Shown here: positions 34,183 to 43,800 of the stretch, one piece after another
Layout of the letters: each line of letters begins with the position of its first letter
Numbering within the stretch: position 1 is the stretch's first letter
Assembly: GCF_001721645.1 (NCBI RefSeq)
Contig: NZ_CP017141.1
Span: 5,828,001-5,892,000 of the forward strand
Reading direction: 5' to 3'
Length of the DNA: 64,000 bases
Source: Pedobacter steynii
Lineage (GTDB): Bacteria; Bacteroidota; Bacteroidia; Sphingobacteriales; Sphingobacteriaceae
Translations under genes and position numbers: made by a program
The notes under the pieces: model-generated
The model's database searches: none
What the model was told of the DNA's origin: nothing
What the model saw: the letters and a program-made list of their open reading frames with translations, nothing else

Positions 34183-35454
34183 TGTGTTATGAAGGTTAAT
34201 GAAAAACTCTCCATTTTACTAATCTTGGAGAAATCTAAGGCTTCAAAAGATGGCCTTACCCCTATTACGGTTCGTCTTACCGTAGATTCAAAAAGAGCGG
34301 AACTCTCGCTCGGGCAAAAAATCAATCCAAAGTTGTGGAATCAGGAAGCTGGCATCGCCAATGGTAATTCGGCTATCGCACAGCAAATCAACGCAACAAT
34401 TCTGCGGGTAAAGAGCAGACTTAAACAGCACTATGATCAGCTATGTACACAGAACGATTATGTATCCTCAGCGATGGTCAAACAGGCTTTTTTGGGAAAA
34501 CAAACTCCTACCGAAAAGAAGTCACTAATTCAGACAATTGATTTCGTTATTGAAAAATTGGCAAAAAAAGTTGACAAGAAAGCAAGGTCAATTGGTACAC
34601 TTAAAAGATGGGGAGTTACAAAGCGTAAAATTCAGGCGTTTCTGAAGTTTGAGTATAAGATACAAGACATGACATTAGATACTGTGGCATATGCATTTGC
34701 CGAAGATTTCACAGACTTTCTTATGCTGGAACAGGACCTTCAAAGCAATACTGCAATGAAGTATGTAAAAAATGCCAAACATGTTTTTAAAACAGCTGTG
34801 GAAAGAAACTGGTTATTAAGAAATCCAATCGAGGGATATAAATGTACTTATCTAAATCCCGATCGCGACATTCTCAACGAAGATGAGATTATGCTATTGT
34901 ATAATAAGTCACTTACAATCCCCCGATTGGCTGAAGTAAGAGATGTTTATCTTTTTATGTGTTTTACGGGTTATGCATTTAAAGACACCCACAATCTAAG
35001 TCCTGAACATATAGTTAAATTTTTTGATGGCGAAGACTGGATTATCAAAAACAGGGAAAAAACATGGTGTAGAGAGAACGTACCACTTCTACCGATCGCT
35101 AAAGAAATGATTGTTCGCTATAAGAATCACCCTGTTTGCCTTGCTGATAACACATTGTTTCCTATCAAGAGCAATCAGAAGTTTAATGCCTACCTGAAGG
35201 AAATTATGGAGATATGTGGAATCGAAAAAGAACTGACGAGCCACACTGCCCGCCATACTTTTGCAACTACGGTAACGCTGGCTAATGGAGTGCCTTTGGA
35301 GACTGTAAGTGCGCTTTTGGGACATAAGTCTATCAGGACAACCCAAATCTATGCGAAGATTGTAGCCAAGAAAATCAGCCAGGACATGTTACTGTTAAAA
35401 GAACGATTACATATTTCAATGCCCGCATCGCTAATGCAAGGACGAGCAGCATAA
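34183..35454 (+). CDS. Tyrosine site-specific recombinase (integrase, CTnDOT-like)
   Basis: About 424 residues from the ATG at 34183 (MKVNEKLSILLILEKSKASK); the frame stays open to 34135. It has an N-terminal arm-binding domain, a SAM-like core (IGTLKRWGVTKRKIQAFLKF) and the catalytic domain. His354-x-x-Arg357 (TSHTARHTFATT), His381 and the nucleophile Tyr390 (GHKSIRTTQIYAKI) are visible. The first catalytic Arg is not at its usual place (FTGYAFKDTHNL), as in CTnDOT IntDOT. It lies beside tRNA-Lys and heads a run of accessory genes, so it is the integrase of a genomic island or ICE. Confidence 0.92.
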   Translation, partial: CVMKVNEKLSILLILEKSKASKDGLTPITVRLTVDSKRAELSLGQKINPKLWNQEAGIANGNSAIAQQINATILRVKSRLKQHYDQLCTQNDYVSSAMVKQAFLGKQTPTEKKSLIQTIDFVIEKLAKKVDKKARSIGTLKRWGVTKRKIQAFLKFEYKIQDMTLDTVAYAFAEDFTDFLMLEQDLQSNTAMKYVKNAKHVFKTAVERNWLLRNPIEGYKCTYLNPDRDILNEDEIMLLYNKSLTIPRLAEVRDVYLFMCFTGYAFKDTHNLSPEHIVKFFDGEDWIIKNREKTWCRENVPLLPIAKEMIVRYKNHPVCLADNTLFPIKSNQKFNAYLKEIMEICGIEKELTSHTARHTFATTVTLANGVPLETVSALLGHKSIRTTQIYAKIVAKKISQDMLLLKERLHISMPASLMQGRAA

Positions 35455-35630
35455 TCATTAGAGCTATTCAACAAACACGTTGGATTGCTCTTTTTTTGAA
35501 ACGTCCTAACCTAGTATCAAAAAAATATAACCATTTCCGCAAGATTTGCTGGTTAACGACGAGGTGATTCAGAGGTTCAATTTGTTTAAGAGATACCATC
35601 TGCAATTTCAACTACCTACTACTAAATTTT

Positions 35631-35951
35631 GTGAAGATGGACAGCGCGGGAGAAAAAAGGAATAGGATTTACAGGGACCAACTGATTACTGTTGGAGACC
35701 TGGAACAGTTTAAGAAAGAAATTTTGGATGCAATTAATGTACTATCCGGAGGAAATAAGGCCGTATCTACAAAAATGTGGCTAAAAACCTGGGAGGTTCG
35801 CAAGATGCTGGGTGGTATTTCGGCAGGCAAGTTGCTTACTCTTCGAAGCAACGGGACACTCCCCTTCACAAGAATCGGAAGCGTGATATATTATGACCAA
35901 GATGATATTCAAAGGATGTTTGAGGAAGGCAAATTCAACAAACATGAATAA
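35631..35951 (+). CDS. Helix-turn-helix (excisionase-like) DNA-binding protein
   Basis: A 106-residue protein whose C-terminal half is a MerR-like HTH_17 domain (KTWEVRKMLGGISAGKLLTLRSNG, then FTRIGSVIYYDQDDIQRMF). This type commonly follows integrases in Bacteroidota elements, where it acts as an excision factor or directionality regulator. A second ATG two codons in (35637) is possible. It is followed 9 bases later by another small element gene. Confidence 0.82.
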   Translation: MKMDSAGEKRNRIYRDQLITVGDLEQFKKEILDAINVLSGGNKAVSTKMWLKTWEVRKMLGGISAGKLLTLRSNGTLPFTRIGSVIYYDQDDIQRMFEEGKFNKHE

Positions 35952-35960
35952 TCAATATTT

Positions 35961-36185
35961 ATGACACAAAAGGAACAGCTTGAAATTGGGTTGGGAAGGA
36001 AAGTTCCTCCGTCAAGGATATTCGTGACGATCTACTTTATTCAAAAAGGTTTGAATGAGCAGCAGGCTGATTTTTTTTACCTCAAATATGAATTGGTCGG
36101 ATGGTGTGACAGCAAAGGTAGTCCACTAAGGAATTGGAAGACTTTGGCCTCAGAATGGATATGGAATTTGAAGCATAATAGTTAA
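35961..36185 (+). CDS. Small conserved mobile-element protein
   Basis: A 74-residue protein (MTQKEQLEIGLGRKVPPSRI, ending ASEWIWNLKHNS). I do not assign a function. Its end (WCDSKGSPLRNWKTLASEWI) resembles a replication-initiator-like helical motif found in small element proteins, and its place directly after the excisionase-like gene is typical of integrative elements. Confidence 0.6.
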   Translation: MTQKEQLEIGLGRKVPPSRIFVTIYFIQKGLNEQQADFFYLKYELVGWCDSKGSPLRNWKTLASEWIWNLKHNS

Positions 36186-36508
36186 AAAAAACAACACCTA
36201 GAAACTGAAGAAATCTGGGTTGGCTCCATAATCAATTTTCTTCTCTGGAATGGGATAAGAAGGAATAGAAAACAATTTCAATCATTGTAATAAGAGAGAA
36301 ATATTTATCCAGCTTAATTGTGAACTGTTCAAATTTGGTTGATCGAAAATGACAAAGTACTTTTGATTGTTGCTTTATATAAGACAGACTAGTAATACAT
36401 AAATTTTGGCCTTCATTAATTAGTAGTATTGTAATTAGGTGCCAAACACGATTCTAATTTAAATAATGATTAATTTGCTATAAATTAAACTCATTAATTA
36501 ACGCCAAT
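36186..36508. other. AT-rich intergenic region before the OLD/UvrD pair
   Basis: This 323-base stretch has no convincing gene on either strand. It contains a short inverted repeat TGAAC-T-GTTCA around 36325 and TTAATTTG near 36470, one mismatch from the TAnnTTTG -7 box, which could serve the OLD-family gene. Confidence 0.4.
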
Positions 36509-38146
36509 ATGTATATAAATAAAGTGACGATAAAGAACTTCAAGTCTTATAAGGACCAAGTCTCAATTAAGCTAAATGACGGTTTAAATATACTTGTTGG
36601 AAATAATGAAACGGGAAAGTCTACCATTCTTGAAGCTATACACTTAGCTCTTTCGGGTTTATCCAACGGCAAGTATATTAAAAACGAGCTTTCTGAATAT
36701 CTTTTTAATCAACAATCGGTATCGGATTATTTAGAATCTTTAAAAAACAAAAAACCTATCCCACCGCCCGAAATTTCAATAAAAATTTTTATCACAGGAG
36801 AGAATATGTCCTTTTTTGAGGGTGATGGCAATAGTCCCAATCAGAATGAATGTTGTATTTCCTTGAAAATTGCATTAGATGATAGTTTTCGCAATGAGTA
36901 TAATAAATATATCACTGGTCCTGTGGTTTCGGCATTGCCAATAGAGTTTTATAGCGTTAACTGGGAAACGTGCGCTCGTGAAAAAATCACTCCCAGAACT
37001 ATTCCAATTAAGTCAGCACTTATTGACTCCAGTAGCAACCGGTATAAAAACGGATCGGATATATATATATCCCACATAATAAAAAATCATCTAGAGGTTT
37101 CTCATAAGAATGACTTAGCCCAGGCGCACCGGAAATTGCAAGCTGCATTCTTAGAAGATGATGCAGTAATAAAAGTTAATCAAGTTATAGGTGGAAAAGG
37201 TATCGATTCTAAGAATGTTCAATTAACAATCGACCTTTCGTCAAAAGATGCATGGGAGCATAGTTTTTTGACATGTGTCGACGATATTCCTTTTCATCAC
37301 ATTGGTAAAGGTGAACAAGCCATTATCAAAACGAAACTAGCTCTTCAACATAAAAAAACTGAAGAAGCAAACATAATTCTTCTAGAAGAGCCGGAAAACC
37401 ATTTATCTCATTCGAAACTAAACCAGTTAATAAGATATATTCATGATAAATGCAGCACAAAACAAATCCTTATCTCTACGCATAGCAGTTTTGTAGCTAA
37501 TAAATTGGGGCTTAAAAATCTTATTCTAATAGCCAATAAAAGTACATTAAGGCTTGATGATTTAAACGCGGATACTCAAGAATTCTTCGAAAAAATACCA
37601 GGATACGATACTTTGAGACTGATTCTTTGTAAAAAGGCAATTTTGGTGGAGGGAGACTGTGATGAATTAATTGTCCAACGAGCTTATATGGATGCCAATA
37701 GTGGTAAAATGCCAATAGAGGATGAGGTCGATGTGATTTCCGTAGGAACGAGCTTTCTTAGGTTTTTAGAAATTGCAGATAAGATCTCGAAAGAAGTATG
37801 TGTGGTTACTGACAACGATGGCAAAGTTCCTGAACTAAAAAAGAAATACTCCGCTTATTTAGGAGACAACAGAAAGACGAACATAAAAATTTGTTTTGAT
37901 GAAGTAATTGATACAGGAAGTCTTGAAATCAAGGGCAAAAAATTCAACTACAACACTCTAGAACCCAAATTCCTTAAGGAAAATGGGTTACAGAAATTCA
38001 AGGAAATTTTCGACCAAGACAGAACCGAGGAGCAATGGCATATATATATGAAAGCGAACAAAACGGATTGTGCTTTAAAAATTTTCAGTTCACCCGCTAA
38101 ATTAAAATACCCTAAATATATTCTGGATGCCATTGAAAAAAAATAA
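36509..38146 (+). CDS. OLD-family ATPase/TOPRIM nuclease, GajA-like
   Basis: A 545-residue class 2 OLD protein. The N-terminal SMC/ABC-type ATPase has Walker A GNNETGKS (residues 31-38), an LLEEPENHLSHSKL Walker B/D-loop region near 293 and a switch His in ISTHSSF. The C-terminal TOPRIM domain has Glu381 in ILVEGDCDE and Asp435-x-Asp437 in VVTDNDGK, the metal ligands for DNA cleavage. Together with the overlapping UvrD-like gene it has the layout of the Gabija anti-phage system. Base composition is clearly more AT-rich than the neighbouring genes, a sign of transfer. Confidence 0.85.
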   Translation: MYINKVTIKNFKSYKDQVSIKLNDGLNILVGNNETGKSTILEAIHLALSGLSNGKYIKNELSEYLFNQQSVSDYLESLKNKKPIPPPEISIKIFITGENMSFFEGDGNSPNQNECCISLKIALDDSFRNEYNKYITGPVVSALPIEFYSVNWETCAREKITPRTIPIKSALIDSSSNRYKNGSDIYISHIIKNHLEVSHKNDLAQAHRKLQAAFLEDDAVIKVNQVIGGKGIDSKNVQLTIDLSSKDAWEHSFLTCVDDIPFHHIGKGEQAIIKTKLALQHKKTEEANIILLEEPENHLSHSKLNQLIRYIHDKCSTKQILISTHSSFVANKLGLKNLILIANKSTLRLDDLNADTQEFFEKIPGYDTLRLILCKKAILVEGDCDELIVQRAYMDANSGKMPIEDEVDVISVGTSFLRFLEIADKISKEVCVVTDNDGKVPELKKKYSAYLGDNRKTNIKICFDEVIDTGSLEIKGKKFNYNTLEPKFLKENGLQKFKEIFDQDRTEEQWHIYMKANKTDCALKIFSSPAKLKYPKYILDAIEKK

Positions 38147-39269
38147 ACTGCTACTCGCTGCAGCAGGTTCAGGAAAAACCACCCACCTTGTGAAAGAGGC
38201 GTTGAAAATTAAAACGAGCAGAGTTTTGATTACAACATATACTGAGGCAAATGAGGAGGAGATTAGAAAAAAGATTTACGAAATAAATGGGTTTATTCCA
38301 GAGAATATAATCATTCAGACATGGTTCTCATTCCTTATTCAGCATGGTGTAAAGCCCTATCAAGGGGTGTTGTTTGAGGGGAAAATTAATGGCATGCTTT
38401 TAGTAAGCAGCCAGTCCGGTGTTAAAGCTAAAAGTTCAAAGGGTTTCCCTATTACTTTTTCCGAAGAAAAAGAATTTGACCAACATTATTTTAACAAAAA
38501 AACGAAAATCTTTTCAGACAAAATTTCAAAATTCGTCCAAAAAAGCAATGAAGCAAGTGCTGGAAAGGTGATTAAGAGGATTGAAAGGATTTTCAGTCAT
38601 ATTTTTATTGATGAAGTGCAAGATATGGCAGGCTACGACCTTGAGCTCTTTATTGATTTGTTTAAAAGCAGTGTAATAACAACTCTTATTGGTGATCCTC
38701 GACAAGTTACATATCTCACGCACAATCCAAAGAAGCATCCTGGTTATAAAAATGGTAAAATCAAAGAATTTATAATTGACAAATGTTCTAAGCTGTGTGA
38801 AATCGATGAAACGACTCTAATGTATTCTCATCGAAACAATGCGGAAATTTGTAAGTTTGCGTCAAAACTATATCCTCAATACGTTGAAAGCGCGCCTTGC
38901 GTTTGCAATGAGTGCAGAGATTTTAAGTCAGAACATATCGGTATTTATCTGGTCAAACCACGAGATATTCCTAAATACCAAAATGATTACAACCCGATCG
39001 TGTTACGTTATCAGTTGGCTGAAGAACCGGAATGGAACTTCGGAAATTGTAAAGGGCTTGGTTTTGATAGAGTTTTAATCCACCCCACGGCTCCTATAAT
39101 TAAGTATCTCAAAACTGGTACCATTATCAAAAATGATATTGATAATGAAAAAGAAGCTTTTATTCCTAAATTTTATGTTGCGCTTACCAGGGCAAGACAT
39201 AGTGTTGGGATTGTTGTTGACTATGGTAATGAAAACTATATTGATGGTATAATTAAATGGATAGCTTAG
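38127..39269 (+). CDS. UvrD-like helicase/NTPase, GajB-like
   Basis: A 380-residue SF1 protein overlapping the OLD gene by 20 bases. It shows Walker A AAAGSGKTTHLV (Lys17), DE-box at Asp162-Glu163 (IFIDEVQDMAGYDLELF), motif III TLIGDPRQVTY, motif IV-like YSHRNNAEICKFA, motif V-like KGLGFDRVLIHP and motif VI YVALTRARHSVGIV. It is shorter than typical GajB or UvrD (about 490-700 residues), with little room for 1B/2B inserts. Translational overlap with the OLD gene supports a two-protein defence complex. Confidence 0.82.
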   Translation: MPLKKNKLLLAAAGSGKTTHLVKEALKIKTSRVLITTYTEANEEEIRKKIYEINGFIPENIIIQTWFSFLIQHGVKPYQGVLFEGKINGMLLVSSQSGVKAKSSKGFPITFSEEKEFDQHYFNKKTKIFSDKISKFVQKSNEASAGKVIKRIERIFSHIFIDEVQDMAGYDLELFIDLFKSSVITTLIGDPRQVTYLTHNPKKHPGYKNGKIKEFIIDKCSKLCEIDETTLMYSHRNNAEICKFASKLYPQYVESAPCVCNECRDFKSEHIGIYLVKPRDIPKYQNDYNPIVLRYQLAEEPEWNFGNCKGLGFDRVLIHPTAPIIKYLKTGTIIKNDIDNEKEAFIPKFYVALTRARHSVGIVVDYGNENYIDGIIKWIA

Positions 39270-39340
39270 TCATTTTGCATTTACCGATTGATGAACATTA
39301 GTAAGGATTCGCATAATTAAATTATTATCGGCATTTTGCT

Positions 39341-39385
39341 AAAGAGAGCGTTAATAGGGAACCGGGCGAAAGCCTTGTTCTCTTT
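39341..39385 (+). terminator. Weak stem-loop after the Gabija-like pair
   Basis: AAAGAGA (39341-39347) pairs with TCTCTTT (39379-39385) around an inner GGC-GAAA-GCC hairpin, followed by TT. It lies between convergent stops and may serve either side. Confidence 0.35.
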
Positions 39386-39386
39386 T

Positions 39387-40109
39387 TCAATTTGTCCTTA
39401 ATTGGAAAGTAAATACTGCTTTTGTTTCGACAGGCTTTCCATTTTTGATCATTGGCTGAAGTTCTGGCGAATTGAGAAATACCCTTATCATTTCACGTTT
39501 TAACGGCCCCACGGGATCACGTCTGAATTTCACATCAGTAACCTTTCCCACCGGGTCAATTGTTATTACTGCCCTGACTCCCAATGATTGCGCATCACTT
39601 AAATAGGCCGCTACAGCTTCGTTAAGGTAAAATTCCCGGATGTAATATTCCGAGAAATTCTTGTATTTACCGGGTTTTAAAACCGGCTCTGACAGTCCTG
39701 GCTCAGCTTCTGATGGGTTACCCATTGATGGTGGAGCCTCCGCATATATCGTTGGCGCTCCTGCACTCTTTTCATTTTCTTTCACTAATGCCTGATATTT
39801 TATAGCAGTATCATAGCTAAAGGTTCTTATCTTTTGTTGTTTCGTGTCGTAAACCTTCCATGTGCCAACGGGTAAACCCTCAGTACCATAGATTTCCAAC
39901 GCCATCATTTTCCTACCCTTTAGATCATACTTATCCAAGGTATAACTTCCATCATTTGAAGTTTTTTTTGTGATCCTTATTGTCGCATCCTTCTCAGCTA
40001 CAGGAACAGCCTCCTCATTATAATATAAAATATCAGGCTTAGCGGCCTGTCCGAAGGATTTCGCTGCAAATAAAAAGAGTATAAGGGATAAGAAATAGAT
40101 TTTTTTCAT
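39387..40109 (-). CDS. Exported TonB C-terminal-domain-like protein
   Basis: A 240-residue protein with a signal peptide (MKKIYFLSLILFLFAAKSFGQ). It has a middle region of MORN-like strands (YDLKGRKMMALEIYGTEGLPVGTWKVYD), a Pro-rich linker and a C-terminal domain VITIDPVGKVTDVKFRRDPVG, then MIKNGKPVETKAVFTFQLR. The last part is the TonB C-terminal fold, but there is no membrane anchor typical of a true TonB, so it is likely a periplasmic TonB-like protein of unknown partner. Confidence 0.75.
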   Translation of the reverse strand: MKKIYFLSLILFLFAAKSFGQAAKPDILYYNEEAVPVAEKDATIRITKKTSNDGSYTLDKYDLKGRKMMALEIYGTEGLPVGTWKVYDTKQQKIRTFSYDTAIKYQALVKENEKSAGAPTIYAEAPPSMGNPSEAEPGLSEPVLKPGKYKNFSEYYIREFYLNEAVAAYLSDAQSLGVRAVITIDPVGKVTDVKFRRDPVGPLKREMIRVFLNSPELQPMIKNGKPVETKAVFTFQLRTN

Positions 40110-40217
40110 AGCGATTATTTAGATGATTGTTATGCCCGATTTAATTTTTTTCTCCTCCAAGGTATTTGTTTAACCGAGCCAAAACTATGCCACTAATAGA
40201 ATCCATATGTAAGTTGA

Positions 40218-40817
40218 TTACTGGTTTATTACCTTTCGGAAAGTCAGGTTAATACGCCCTTTCATAGGTGTTGCAGACTTGGCGATCCTGTGTTCCCAGT
40301 ATTTCTGCAGATCACCTTTCATAAGCAGTAATGAGCCATGCTCCAGTTTTATAGAATAGCATTGCCTATGATTATCTTTATTCCTGAAATCAAAATTCCG
40401 TTCCTGCCCAAGACTTACTGAAGCTATTTCTGTTTTCAATCCTGGAATGGTATCCTTATCGGCATGCCAGGCGACAGAATCGTTTCCGTCCCGGTAATAA
40501 TTTAACAGGACACCATTAAACACCATGCCCGTATGTGCTTCGATTTTTGCTTTCAAAGATAAGAGTTCCGGTGTCCAGGGTAAGGGAGTGCGTTTATCTT
40601 CTGAGCGGATACGACGATCACCAAACCAGGCTGAAAGCCTTGGCGTAAGTACTTCTTTTTCATACATCATTACTTTGCTTTGCTGCCAGGGAACCGTTTC
40701 TAATAGATGGTTCAGGAGGATATCACTTTCTGTCCGGCTAATGAAGCCGGGCGTATAATCCATCAATTCCTGTGGCAGCATCAGCTGCTCATAATCATTA
40801 AAAAGTTTATGTTGCAT
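40218..40817 (-). CDS. alkB: AlkB-like Fe(II)/2-oxoglutarate DNA repair dioxygenase
   Basis: The start at 40817 (MQHKLFNDYEQLMLPQEL) gives 199 residues and a 7-base gap to the dnaE2 stop; the longer frame from 40850 would overlap dnaE2. Metal ligands are His-x-Asp in SVAWHADKD and a later His in YWEHRIAKS, and the 2-oxoglutarate-binding arginines are in KGRINLTFR. AlkB reverses N-alkyl damage by oxidative demethylation. Being last in the imuA-imuB-dnaE2 transcript, it should be induced with the SOS mutasome. Confidence 0.9.
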   Translation of the reverse strand: MQHKLFNDYEQLMLPQELMDYTPGFISRTESDILLNHLLETVPWQQSKVMMYEKEVLTPRLSAWFGDRRIRSEDKRTPLPWTPELLSLKAKIEAHTGMVFNGVLLNYYRDGNDSVAWHADKDTIPGLKTEIASVSLGQERNFDFRNKDNHRQCYSIKLEHGSLLLMKGDLQKYWEHRIAKSATPMKGRINLTFRKVINQ

Positions 40818-40824
40818 GTGATTA

Positions 40825-43800
40825 TCATTTAAAATTTCTGCCACCAGCAAAGAGCTCTGTCTGTATCACCTTTTTTCCTTTTGATTTGGGGACATACTTG
40901 CGGAAAGGCTCTCCACTATTCTCATCTGCTCGCGCTAACGTGAGCACATCTGGCTCCTGATCTGTCTCAGTTAAACCTTGCAACAGGTCAGATAAATTAA
41001 AACAGCGTTTTACTACAACGTGTGTAACTTCTCCCTCTCGTTGCAACTGGCCTTCAACCATAAGTAGCCTCGATCTTAATATTTCCTTCCGGTAGTGATC
41101 GAAGAGCTTTTTAAACACCACCAAGTTAGCTACGCCGGTTTCATCCTCTATAGTAATAAAACATATCCCTGATGCTGTGCCAGGTCTTTGCCGGACTAGT
41201 ACCAGACCAGACACCCGTACCAGCGTCCCGTCCGGCCATAGTGCCAGTTCTTTATTGCTTAACACATGGCGATTGAACAGTTCCTGGCGTACAAAGCTTA
41301 CCGGATGTGCTTTGAGTGATAGCGCAGTGCTACCATAATCCTGGACCACATGTTCTGAGAGGGACATTTTAGGGAGCTGGATATTCTGCTCTTCTGCATG
41401 GTTTACTTCATGGCCTTCAAATAATCCTACAGGACGATCAGCAAGTGCCGAAACTTCCCATAAAGCCTGCCGCCTATCCATGCCCATAGACCTGAAGGCA
41501 TCGGCATCCGCAAGTTTTTCCAAGGTTGCCAGGGACAATCCTGCCTCCATTAACGTAAACATGTGGCTATAAGTTTTGTGCCTCTGTTCTATCAACAAGG
41601 TTATCTCTTCTTCCCGTATACCGCCGATCTGACGAAAGCCCAATCGCATGGCACAGTATTTCCCAGCTTTTTCTTCCAATATATTGTCCCACATTGAAAG
41701 GTTGACATCAACCGGGCGCACTTCAACCCCATGTTTTCTGGCATCGATAACGATTTGGGCAGGTTGATAAAATCCCATTGGCATACTATTCAACAATCCG
41801 GCGGCAAATATTTCCGGGTAATAGCACTTCAGCCAGGAAGATATATAGACCAGCAATGCAAAGGATGCTGCATGGCTTTCCGGAAAGCCATAGCCCTCAA
41901 AGCCCTGGAGCTGCTTGAATACCCGTCTTGAAAACTCCTCTTCATAACCACGGGCGACCATACCGTCTACCAGTTTCTTTTCATACAGATGCAGTTTGCC
42001 ATTGGCTTTAAACGATGCCATACTTCTTCGCAACTGATCAGCCTCTGCCGGTGTAAAGCCTGCCGCGACAATCGCGATTTCCATTGCCTGTTCCTGGAAA
42101 AGCGGCACCCCCAAGGTCCTGCCGAGTATCTCTTCGAGTTCTTTGGATGGATATTCTACCGGCTCCTCTCCATTCCTGCGGCGCAAATAAGGGTGTACCA
42201 TATCGCCCTGGATCGGACCTGGTCGTACAATAGCCACTTGAATCACCAGGTCATAAAAGCATTTCGGACGTAAACGAGGTAGCATGGACATCTGCGCACG
42301 GCTTTCAATCTGGAAAACACCTATGGTGTCGGCATGGCTAACCATATCATATACCTTCTGGTCATCCTGGGGAATGTTGGCTAAGGTTAAATCCAGCCCA
42401 TAATGTTGCTTTGCAAGATCAAAACCCTTTCGGATCATGGTCAGCATGCCGAGTGCCAATACATCCACCTTTAAAATACCCAATGCTTCCAGGTCGTCCT
42501 TATTCCATTCCAGCTGTGTCCGGTTTTCCATCCTTGCGTTAAGTACAGGGCAGATATCCGAGAGCAGGTTATCGGTGATCACAAAGCCTCCGGTGTGCTG
42601 TCCAAGCTGACGCGGGAAACCGACGTATTGCTGCGTCAAGTCCAATACTTTTAACAGGTGCGGGTTTTTGGGATCAAAGCCTTCGCTTGAACCTGTTTTA
42701 CCTTCGAGCCACTCCGGTGTCAGCTCATAGCCGGACTTCGATAACCGGTCTACAGCATCAACGGATAATCCCATTGCCTTACCGACATCACGCACTGCTC
42801 CTTTCCAATGCACCTGGGTAACTGTGCCAACAATGGCAGCATGTTCCCGGCCATAATCTTCATAGATGTACTGGATAATTTCCTCGCGCCGCTCATGTTC
42901 AAAGTCGACATCGATGTCGGGCCATTCCTCCCGGGCATCAGACATGAACCGGGAAAACAGCAGGCGCGATTTCATGGGATCAACTGCAGTTATGGACAAA
43001 CAATAGCACACCGTTGAATTGGCAGCGGAGCCCCGCCCCTGGTAAAGAATGCCAAGTTCCTGTGCCTTCTGCGTATACTTATAAACCCGTAAAAAATAAG
43101 CAGCAAGTTTTCGTCGCTCTATAAACGCAAATTCAAATTCAAGTTGCTTTTGAATTTTTTCTGGTATTACTGCTCCATAGCGGTTATGCGCGCCTTCGAG
43201 GGTGAATTTTATTAACCGCTGCTGTGGTGTAAGTCCGTCAACGATCTTCTCCTCCGGCTCTATATATTTCAGGCTATCGAGTGAAAAGGTGCAGGCCGCT
43301 TCGATTTCCTGTGTTCGCCTGATTGCGTCCGGATACTGGCGGAACAAACGTTCCATTTCCTGGGCAGGCTTCAGATACCGCTCCGCATTTTGGTGCAGCA
43401 GATAACCCGCGTTGTAAATCGTACGTTTCTCCCGCACACAGGTTACTATATCCTGAAGCTCCCGCCGCTGATGGCTATGAAAGTGTACATCATTTGTGGC
43501 TACCATAGGTACGCCTATATCCTCTGCTAATTCAGCAATCCGGAATAATTTCTTTGCATCATCACCCTTATAAGAAAAACAAGCGCCCAGGTACAGATTT
43601 TCACCGAACATGCTCTTATATTCTTTTACAGCGGATTTGAAAGCTGGATCAAAATCAAATTCATGGTTTAATTTTCCAGGGAGTACGGTTATAAATTTAA
43701 TACCTGCATTATAGCGAAATACATCTGCTTTGTATATCTCACAGCTGCCCTTTTCGGTCCGCAGGTTCCCCTGGGTGAGAATTGCAGAAAGATTACTATA

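Noticed and set aside
39270-39386. Possible right attachment site of the element: CATTTTGC occurs at about 39272 and 39333
   Set aside because: An 8-base repeat in AT-rich DNA is expected by chance, and neither copy matches the tRNA-Lys 3' end or the region by the integrase.
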